From: Actinomycetes bacterium
Lineage (GTDB): Bacteria; Actinomycetota; Actinomycetes; Actinomycetales; Actinomycetaceae
Assembly (NCBI GenBank): GCA_023389315.1
Contig: JAEWEQ010000092.1
Location: forward strand, 1 to 12,089
Direction: 5' to 3'
DNA length: 12,089 nt
Shown here: positions 6,795-12,089 of the stretch, one piece after another
Position numbering within the stretch: position 1 is the stretch's first letter
Layout: every line of letters starts with the position of its first letter
Made by a program: the position numbers and the translations under genes
Notes under the pieces: model-generated
Seen by the model: the letters and a program-made list of their open reading frames with translations, nothing else
Told to the model about the DNA's origin: nothing
Databases searched by the model: none

Positions 6795-8885
6795 TTAGCG
6801 CCGGCGGCGCAGTGCGTAGTCCACCGCAGCTGGCAGGTGCTCAGCGATATCGGCGGCAGTAATGGGCCGGCCCCAGGTTTCCTTGGGCGCCGCCACTATC
6901 TGGCTCTGCGGGCGGGTGGGCACAGCTGGCAAGCTCGCTACTGAAGCGCGCACCGTGGGAGCTGGGAAAACTTTCCTAGCTTCGCCGCGCCGATACGCCT
7001 CAGAGGCTCCCTGGCTACCGCCGTGCACATGCGCCAAGGCGGCCAGTTTCGCGGCCGAGCGGATGGGGCCACGGATGTCCACCTGCGCCGCCAACGACGC
7101 AGCCGTGCCGTGCAGCCACACACCGGCCGCGGCGGCCCGCAAGAACAAGTGCTCCCAAGTGGGGGGCGCGACCTGGGTATCTCGCCAAAATGGCACCACC
7201 GCCTGCGGCACTTCCTGTCCGCTTTCCCCAGCCAGCGGGGTCCCACTGTCTCCTGCCGCTTCCTGGCGAGCACGTTCGCGCCAAACTTGCAGGTTCGCCA
7301 GGGCCGTACCCAACGCCCCCGCTAAGACGTCTCCGCTGCCTGCAGTGGCAGCCCAGCTGGGGGCCTCAGCCTGCACGTAGCAGGCAAAACGTCGGTTGCC
7401 TTCAGCGCTATCACCACTGTGGTGGCGCGGTTGTTCGTTTTCATCTTCCACGCGCGCCACCAGTTCCCCCGGGCCGGCCGCCTCGGGTTCGTCCACCACC
7501 GGCACCGGCTTTGCGCCGGTCGGCACCGGCCCTACCAGCACCGTAGCCGCGCCTTTGAGCACCACCATCGCACCGGTCAGCTCGCTGATGCGCTCGGCGG
7601 CCACGCGCGGAGCGGCCTCCACCTCGGCGCGTGACCACTCCTGCTCCGTCAGTTGGGTCAACAACTGGGCGGCCTCACCCGCATGCGGCGTCCACACCAT
7701 GAAACTGGGCAACTGCTCCCGCCCCCATTGCGCCGCTACCGACAGGGCCCCGGCGTCAACCACCAGGGGAATATCGGCGCGAGCAGCATCGCTCAGGGCT
7801 GATTCGATACGCGCCCGATCGTCCTCGTGCTCGGGGTCCATCCCCGACCCCACGACCACGCACTGTGCCCGTCCAACGCCGGTAACCAAACCCGGCTCCC
7901 TCGCCAACGCCAGCTGTGTAACCGGCGCGGGAGCATCCAGGCGTACCATCGACGCCCCGCTGTATTGCGACGCCAAAGCCGAGAGCACGCCCGCCCCCGG
8001 GTAGCGGGCCGACCCGCAGGTTGTGCGCACTACCGCGCGCGTGTACTTGTGGTCGGTGGCGCTGGGCGGGGTCAGCAAACACGCCACGTCGGTGGACTGC
8101 AAAGTGGTGGTCGCCGCCGGGATCGAACTCAAGTCCAGCGCCAAGTCAACCAGCGTAATGTCCCCGTGGTGGTAGCTAGCTGGCGGCAACACGAGGGCGG
8201 CTTTCACCGCTCCCATGGTGACCACGTCATCGGCCGGGAGGATCGGGTTCTCCACCCGCCCATCGTCGCTGCACGTACCAGAATGCACGTCCACCGCGAT
8301 CACCCGCGGAGTTCGTCGCACGCCCGGTGCCGCCTGGGTGGCTTCGTGGTGGAGGCGGGCCAAGGTTTGCACCACGCTGGCCACCGGTTCGCGCAGCGGT
8401 CCGCGAGCGCCGGTTCCCACCAGCGCATCGATCCACACGTCAGCGGCGAGGGCGGTCGCCTCCACCTGCTGGAGCAGGTCGCCGGTAGTGGGCCGGGTGC
8501 CGTCGCGGCCATCGGCAGCGGGCCGGGTGTCGTCGCGATCGTCGCCAGTGCGCGAAGGCGCGCTCGTAGCGCCGCCTTCGCCCGCGCCACCGATGATTTC
8601 GACATTAGCCTCACGCGCGGCCGCCAACGCCCGCTCATGCGGATGGTCACTTACCAAAACCGCCACCGAGGGGATACCGTCGTGCGCCAGGAACGACAGG
8701 GCGTAGAGCGCGTCCCCGGCGTTATTTCCCCCACCGACGTATGCCACCACCTGGTTGGGGCTTTGACGGCGCACCGCGTCGGCCACTGCCCGCGCAGCTT
8801 TGAGCATTAGCTGGTCAGTGGCAGCTGCTTGAACGGCGGCGGCCTCAGTTTGCCGCACTGCTTGAACTGACCAGCTATGCCACAT
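6795..8885 (-). CDS. nnr: Bifunctional NAD(P)H-hydrate epimerase / ADP-dependent NAD(P)H-hydrate dehydratase
   Basis: Repairs NADH and NADPH damaged by hydration. The N-terminal YjeF domain interconverts the R and S hydrates and the C-terminal domain dehydrates the S form with ADP. Seen: YVGGGNNAGDAL at 49-60 and IDALVGTGARGP at 152-163 (epimerase); GSARYPGAGVLSALA at 291-305, VWTPHAGEA at 397-405, VVLKGAATVL at 441-450 and ATAGSGDVLAG at 513-523 with catalytic Asp519 (dehydratase). The epimerase segment usually written VDxPSG reads VDVHSG at 198-203. At 696 residues it is well above the usual 480-550, from low-complexity inserts near 103-136, 453-500 and 535-570 and a long stretch at 622-668. 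ATG 8885 has GGAG 5 bases upstream and is 2 bases after the glmS stop, so the two are probably one transcript. Confidence 0.93.
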   Translation of the reverse strand: MWHSWSVQAVRQTEAAAVQAAATDQLMLKAARAVADAVRRQSPNQVVAYVGGGNNAGDALYALSFLAHDGIPSVAVLVSDHPHERALAAAREANVEIIGGAGEGGATSAPSRTGDDRDDTRPAADGRDGTRPTTGDLLQQVEATALAADVWIDALVGTGARGPLREPVASVVQTLARLHHEATQAAPGVRRTPRVIAVDVHSGTCSDDGRVENPILPADDVVTMGAVKAALVLPPASYHHGDITLVDLALDLSSIPAATTTLQSTDVACLLTPPSATDHKYTRAVVRTTCGSARYPGAGVLSALASQYSGASMVRLDAPAPVTQLALAREPGLVTGVGRAQCVVVGSGMDPEHEDDRARIESALSDAARADIPLVVDAGALSVAAQWGREQLPSFMVWTPHAGEAAQLLTQLTEQEWSRAEVEAAPRVAAERISELTGAMVVLKGAATVLVGPVPTGAKPVPVVDEPEAAGPGELVARVEDENEQPRHHSGDSAEGNRRFACYVQAEAPSWAATAGSGDVLAGALGTALANLQVWRERARQEAAGDSGTPLAGESGQEVPQAVVPFWRDTQVAPPTWEHLFLRAAAAGVWLHGTAASLAAQVDIRGPIRSAAKLAALAHVHGGSQGASEAYRRGEARKVFPAPTVRASVASLPAVPTRPQSQIVAAPKETWGRPITAADIAEHLPAAVDYALRRRR
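8484..8543 (-). repeat. Tandem 30-base repeat inside nnr
   Basis: Two adjacent 30-base units (8484-8513 and 8514-8543) match at 24 of 30 positions and encode DGRDGTRPTT and DDRDDTRPAA at residues 125-134 and 115-124 of Nnr. They form most of the extra loop in the epimerase domain. The pattern fits growth by replication slippage, with the frame preserved. Confidence 0.8.
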
Positions 8886-8887
8886 GT

Positions 8888-10822
8888 CTACTCCACTGTC
8901 ACTGATTTAGCTAAGTTACGCGGTTGATCCACATCCAGCCCCTTCGCGGTTGCCAGCTCGCACGCAAAAATCTGCAGCGGGATCACCGCCAGCAGCGGTG
9001 CGTAAAGGGTGGGCGTGGGTGGGACGCGGAAGATCACGTCCGCGCATTGCGTGACCGCGTCGTCCCCGTCCTCGGCAATAACAATGGTGCGCGCTCCCCG
9101 CGCCCGCACCTCTTCAATATTGGAAACGACTTTGCGGTGCAGTTCCGGGCGACGCGGCGTGGGCACCACCACGATCACCGGCTGCCCCTCATCAATCAAG
9201 GCAATCGGACCGTGCTTGAGCTCGCCCGCAGCGAATCCCTCAGCATGAATGTACGCCAACTCTTTGAGCTTCAACGCCCCTTCCATGGCGACGGGGAAGC
9301 CCACGTGCCGACCAAGGAAAATCACCGAGGACGTATCCGCCAGTGACCGCGCAGCCTGCCGCACGCCCTCGCCACGGGAAATAACTTCCTCCACTTTGGC
9401 GGGAACTTCGGCGAGTTTATCCAAATAATCCTGGATTTCGTCGATGAACTTATTGCCCCGCACCTGCGCCAAATACAGGCCCAGGATGTAGGTCGCGGTG
9501 ATCTGCGCGGTGAAGGCCTTGGTGGACGCCACCGCGATTTCCGGGCCAGCGTGGGTGAGCAGCACCGCGTCGGACTCGCGGGAAATGGTGGAGCCGGGGG
9601 TGTTCACCACCGCCACCACCTTGGCGCCCTGTTCACGGGCGTGGCGGATCGCCATGATGGTGTCCATGGTTTCCCCGGACTGGGAAATAGCAACCACCAG
9701 GGTTTTTTCCGTGACCACGGGGTCGCGGTAGCGGAACTCGTGGGCTAGTTCCACCTCCACCGGGATGCGACACCAGTGCTCAATGGCGTAGCGCGCCACC
9801 TGCCCGGCGTAGGCCGCCGTGCCGCACGCGATAATCACCATTTTGTCCACCGTGCGCAGCACCTCGGCGGGGATGCGCAGCTCATCTAAAGTGAGGTAGC
9901 CTTCCGCGTCTAAACGGTCAGCCAGGGTGTCGGCAATGGCGCGCGGCTGTTCGTTGATTTCCTTCTCCATGAAGGTGGGCCAACCATCCTTCGTGGCCCG
10001 GTCAGCGGAAAAATCCACTTCCAGGGTTTTAGGTTCAACTTCGTGCCCATCAACACTGAGTACGGTCACCTCCGTGGGGGTGACCACCGCCAGTTCATCT
10101 TGCCCGATTTCCAAGGCTTTGCGAGTGTGTTCGGCAAAAGCCAGGGCGTCGGAGCCGAGGAAGTTTTCGCCCTCGCCCAGGCCAATCACCAGGGGCGAGG
10201 ACCGGCGCGCTGCCACCACTACTCCGGGGGCGGTTTCGTGCACTGCCAGCAGCGTGAAAGTCCCATGCAGTTGCGCCATGATGGTGCGCATCGCGCGGGT
10301 CAAGGCGCTGGCGGTGGCGACACTGTCGGCGGGAATACCGCGCGCGGGGATACCCGGGGCGAGGGATTCATCAGGGTAGCTTTGCTCTAGTTCCCGACTC
10401 AGTTCGCGCCCCAACAGGTGTACCACCACCTCGGTGTCTGTTTCGGACACGAAATCGAAGCCTTCTTTGGCCAGTTCTTGGCGCAACACGTTGGCGTTTT
10501 CAATGATGCCGTTGTGCACCAGCGCCAGGGCGCCGTTAAGGGAGGTATGGGGGTGGGCATTTTCCACCGAGGGGATGCCGTGGGTAGCCCAGCGCGTGTG
10601 CCCAATGGCGCAGCGCCCGGGGATATCACCCAATGCCTCCAACTCTTGCTTCAGGTTCGCGAGTTTCCCCACGGCTTTCACGACTTGCAGACCGCTGCTG
10701 GATCCTACCGCCACACCGGCGGAGTCGTATCCGCGGTATTCCAGTCGCGCTAGGCCATCCATCACGACTTGGAGGCTACGGTCGCTGTCTTTGGCACCCA
10801 CGTGCCCAACAATTCCACACAT
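8888..10822 (-). CDS. glmS: Glutamine--fructose-6-phosphate aminotransferase (isomerizing)
   Basis: Makes glucosamine-6-phosphate from fructose-6-phosphate and glutamine, the first step to UDP-GlcNAc for the cell wall. The 644-residue protein starts MCGIVG, with Cys2 as the glutaminase nucleophile after removal of Met. CAIGHTRWATHG (71-82) and HNGIIEN (103-109) complete the glutaminase site. Two SIS domains follow: IACGTAAYAG at 331-340, ISQSGETMDT at 379-388, FLGRHVGFPVAMEGALKLKE at 502-521 and HAEGFAAGELKHGP at 526-539. The protein ends LAKSVTVE, with Lys639 in the catalytic position. An insert of about 20 residues at 148-168, including the repeat GIPARGIPA, makes it a little longer than the usual 610-625. 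The Shine-Dalgarno is weak (AAAGG, 2 bases before ATG). The gene is divergent from coaA and leads into nnr. No glmS ribozyme is apparent upstream. Confidence 0.97.
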   Translation of the reverse strand: MCGIVGHVGAKDSDRSLQVVMDGLARLEYRGYDSAGVAVGSSSGLQVVKAVGKLANLKQELEALGDIPGRCAIGHTRWATHGIPSVENAHPHTSLNGALALVHNGIIENANVLRQELAKEGFDFVSETDTEVVVHLLGRELSRELEQSYPDESLAPGIPARGIPADSVATASALTRAMRTIMAQLHGTFTLLAVHETAPGVVVAARRSSPLVIGLGEGENFLGSDALAFAEHTRKALEIGQDELAVVTPTEVTVLSVDGHEVEPKTLEVDFSADRATKDGWPTFMEKEINEQPRAIADTLADRLDAEGYLTLDELRIPAEVLRTVDKMVIIACGTAAYAGQVARYAIEHWCRIPVEVELAHEFRYRDPVVTEKTLVVAISQSGETMDTIMAIRHAREQGAKVVAVVNTPGSTISRESDAVLLTHAGPEIAVASTKAFTAQITATYILGLYLAQVRGNKFIDEIQDYLDKLAEVPAKVEEVISRGEGVRQAARSLADTSSVIFLGRHVGFPVAMEGALKLKELAYIHAEGFAAGELKHGPIALIDEGQPVIVVVPTPRRPELHRKVVSNIEEVRARGARTIVIAEDGDDAVTQCADVIFRVPPTPTLYAPLLAVIPLQIFACELATAKGLDVDQPRNLAKSVTVE

Positions 10823-10841
10823 AGCCTTTATCGAACCATGA

Positions 10842-10860
10842 CTAGGCGGGTTCGCGCTAG
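10842..10860 (-). other. Hairpin in the glmS leader
   Basis: On the minus strand CTAG-(bulged C)-GCG and CGCCTAG pair around the loop AACC, forming a 7-base-pair stem with one bulge. It ends 19 bases before the glmS ATG. No T-run follows, so it is not a terminator. It may be a leader structure or an operator; I could not assign a glmS promoter with confidence in the AT-richer stretch 10861-10960. Confidence 0.35.
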
Positions 10861-10959
10861 TTATTTTTCGGCGCGGTTTACGGTTTTTGAGCGGAAAAAA
10901 TCACAAGGATTTATGGGTGTCTAAGCAAGCAGATAATCAGTTTGTTAAGCGCCTTTACA

Positions 10960-10990
10960 CCTTGGGTTTTGGAGGACACACGAGGACGGT
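10960..10990. repeat. Composite intergenic motif, copy 2
   Basis: CCT-n-GGGTTTTGG (10960-10972) and CACGAGGACGGT (10979-10990) on the plus strand repeat the two blocks found at 6649-6675. The second block is also the left arm of the long hairpin at 10981-11020. Confidence 0.6.
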
Positions 10991-11020
10991 GCTTGCGCGC
11001 CAACGCAGCGACCGTCCTCG
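10981..11020. repeat. Long inverted repeat in the glmS-coaA divergent region
   Basis: CGAGGACGGT (10981-10990) and ACCGTCCTCG (11011-11020) are perfect 10-base arms. The 20 bases between them can extend the stem: GC and GCG on the left pair with CGC and GC on the right, around the loop CGCCAA. There is no T-run directly after it on either strand, so a plain intrinsic terminator is unlikely. Its place about 55 bases before coaA suggests an operator or leader structure. Confidence 0.7.
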
Positions 11021-11036
11021 CCAAATGGCGTACTAT
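11008..11036 (+). promoter_or_regulatory. Candidate coaA promoter
   Basis: TACTAT (11031-11036) fits the actinobacterial TAnnnT -10 pattern. GCGACC (11008-11013), 17 bases upstream, keeps only the GAC core of a -35 box and lies at the right arm of the long inverted repeat. TGGC (11026-11029) and GCCA (11040-11043) flank the -10 as a small inverted repeat. The expected leader is about 30 bases. Confidence 0.3.
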
Positions 11037-11073
11037 TTTGCCACTTCCCGCGCACTTATAGCACCATAGGGAC

Positions 11074-12045
11074 ATGCACAACGCGCCGCCGCCAGGACCC
11101 TCCGCCGAGGAACCGTCCCCCTTCGAGGTGTTCCAACGCGAAAACTGGGCTGAGCTTGCGACGTCTACTCCCCTGCCGCTGACCGACGAGGACGTTCGGA
11201 ACCTAACCAGTTTGGGTGACCCCTTGGATTTGGACGAGGTCGACGCCATCTACCGTCCCATCTCTGCGCTACTGCAAATGTATGTAGACTCGAATCGGCG
11301 CCTGGGGCTGGACCGGCACTATTTCTTACGCGAGCCGCAACGCCCCCCGACGCCTTTCATCATAGGGGTGGCCGGGTCGGTGGCGGTCGGTAAGTCCTCC
11401 ACCGCGCGCCTGCTACGTGAACTGCTGCGACGCTGGCCCCACACTCCGCGGGTGCAGCTGATCACCACCGACGGGTTCTTGCACCCCAACGCGGTGCTGC
11501 AAGAACGCGGAATTATGGATAAGAAGGGCTTCCCTGAATCCTATGACCGTGGGAAGCTGCTGGATTTCATGTCGGCGGTTAAGTCGGGGGCGGAGGAAGT
11601 GCGCGCCCCCGTGTACTCACACCTGACGTATGACATTGTGCCCGGCGAGTTTGAGATCATCACCCGTCCCGACATTTTGATCGTCGAGGGCCTAAACGTC
11701 CTCCAACCTGCGCGTACCGAACTGGGGCGCACCGGCACGGTCGCGGTTTCGGACTATTTTGATTTCTCCATCTACGTTGACGCTGACGCGGAGGCGATCG
11801 AGAAATGGTACGTGGACCGCTTCCTCACGCTACGCTCCACCGCTTTTAGCGATCACGATTCGTACTTCCGCAACTACGCGCACCTGGATGACGCGCAGGC
11901 CCGCGAGCGGGCGCGCCACATTTGGCAGACCATTAACTTGCCGAACTTGGAAGAGAACATCGAGCCCACCAAGTACCGCGCCACTTTGGTGATCCGTAAG
12001 GGAGCAGACCACCGCGTGCGCTATTTAAAGCTGCGTAAAATCTGA
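11074..12045 (+). CDS. coaA: Type I pantothenate kinase
   Basis: Phosphorylates pantothenate with ATP, the committing step of coenzyme A synthesis; the type I family is usually feedback-inhibited by CoA. The 323-residue protein has the Walker A GSVAVGKSS at 101-109, LITTDGFLHPN at 129-139, KGFPESYD at 151-158, YSHLTYDIVPGE at 181-192, ILIVEGLNVLQ at 201-211 and the C-terminal NLEENIEPTKYRA at 291-303. All are hallmarks of CoaA, and the length is normal apart from a Pro-rich N-terminus of about 15 residues. ATG 11074 has only AGGGAC directly before it, too close for a good Shine-Dalgarno. A short leader or an unusual initiation is therefore possible, but no better start lies near. It is the only plus-strand gene, divergent from glmS. 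Confidence 0.96.
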   Translation: MHNAPPPGPSAEEPSPFEVFQRENWAELATSTPLPLTDEDVRNLTSLGDPLDLDEVDAIYRPISALLQMYVDSNRRLGLDRHYFLREPQRPPTPFIIGVAGSVAVGKSSTARLLRELLRRWPHTPRVQLITTDGFLHPNAVLQERGIMDKKGFPESYDRGKLLDFMSAVKSGAEEVRAPVYSHLTYDIVPGEFEIITRPDILIVEGLNVLQPARTELGRTGTVAVSDYFDFSIYVDADAEAIEKWYVDRFLTLRSTAFSDHDSYFRNYAHLDDAQARERARHIWQTINLPNLEENIEPTKYRATLVIRKGADHRVRYLKLRKI

Positions 12046-12064
12046 CCGGTTCTTTGGGGGCCTG

Positions 12065-12086
12065 CGCGGCCGGGTGGGCGGCCGCG
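12065..12086 (+). terminator. Possible terminator stem after coaA (window ends inside it)
   Basis: CGCGGCC (12065-12071) and GGCCGCG (12080-12086) form a 7-base-pair GC stem with an 8-base loop, starting 20 bases after the coaA stop. Any T-run would lie beyond the window edge, so the call is tentative. Confidence 0.35.
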
Positions 12087-12089
12087 GGG

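Noticed and set aside
7827..8810. Long plus-strand open frame opposite nnr (327 codons), and similar ones opposite sdhA (1580-2431) and alr (5788-6609)
   Set aside because: They are antisense shadows of well-identified GC-rich genes, with no family motifs and atypical His/Arg/Pro-rich composition.
10823..10980. glmS ribozyme upstream of glmS
   Set aside because: The ribozyme is known mainly from Firmicutes and has a conserved multi-helix core. Only a simple 7-base-pair hairpin is seen here and the core is not recognisable.
1..12089. Mobile elements, CRISPR arrays, tRNA or rRNA genes, defence or biosynthetic clusters
   Set aside because: All long open frames are explained by conserved housekeeping genes, the gaps are under 300 bases, and no transposase, integrase, repeat-spacer pattern or tRNA cloverleaf was seen.

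Overview
The window is GC-rich bacterial DNA carrying ten protein genes, one of them cut by the left edge. Gene content and order point to a high-GC Gram-positive (Actinobacteria). The alr-tsaE-tsaB-rimI run and its link to glmS/nnr match the order known from mycobacteria and relatives, and the succinate dehydrogenase is the three-subunit type with one five-helix cytochrome b. The housekeeping proteins look diverged and loop-rich, which would suit a host-associated lineage such as Actinomycetaceae, but the genus cannot be read from the sequence alone.

Layout, left to right. Positions 1-3158 (minus strand) hold the sdhCAB operon: membrane cytochrome b (sdhC), flavoprotein (sdhA) and the first 155 codons of the iron-sulfur subunit (sdhB). 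The 270-base gap 3159-3428 holds the sdh promoter region and a good intrinsic terminator for the operon upstream of it. Positions 3429-5284 (minus) hold rimI, tsaB and tsaE, tightly packed. Positions 5294-6577 hold alr, 9 bases upstream of tsaE. A 217-base gap with palindromes and a dispersed motif follows, then nnr (6795-8885) and glmS (8888-10822), 2 bases apart. A 251-base divergent region with a long hairpin separates glmS from coaA (11074-12045), the only plus-strand gene.

How the genes work together. glmS makes glucosamine-6-phosphate and alr makes D-alanine, both for peptidoglycan. nnr repairs hydrated NAD(P)H, coaA commits pantothenate to coenzyme A, and tsaE/tsaB belong to the t6A tRNA-modification machinery, here next to the acetyltransferase rimI. 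tsaD, which follows rimI in many actinobacteria, is replaced here by a terminator and the sdh operon. The Sdh complex feeds electrons from succinate to menaquinone, or runs in reverse as fumarate reductase.

I see no mobile element, CRISPR array, tRNA, rRNA or defence system. The most notable signals are non-coding. A composite motif of about 27-31 bases occurs in two separate intergenic regions, one copy forming an arm of a long hairpin upstream of coaA. A 9-mer inside it recurs seven times across the window. In addition, four housekeeping enzymes carry extra low-complexity loops, some visibly built from short tandem repeats.
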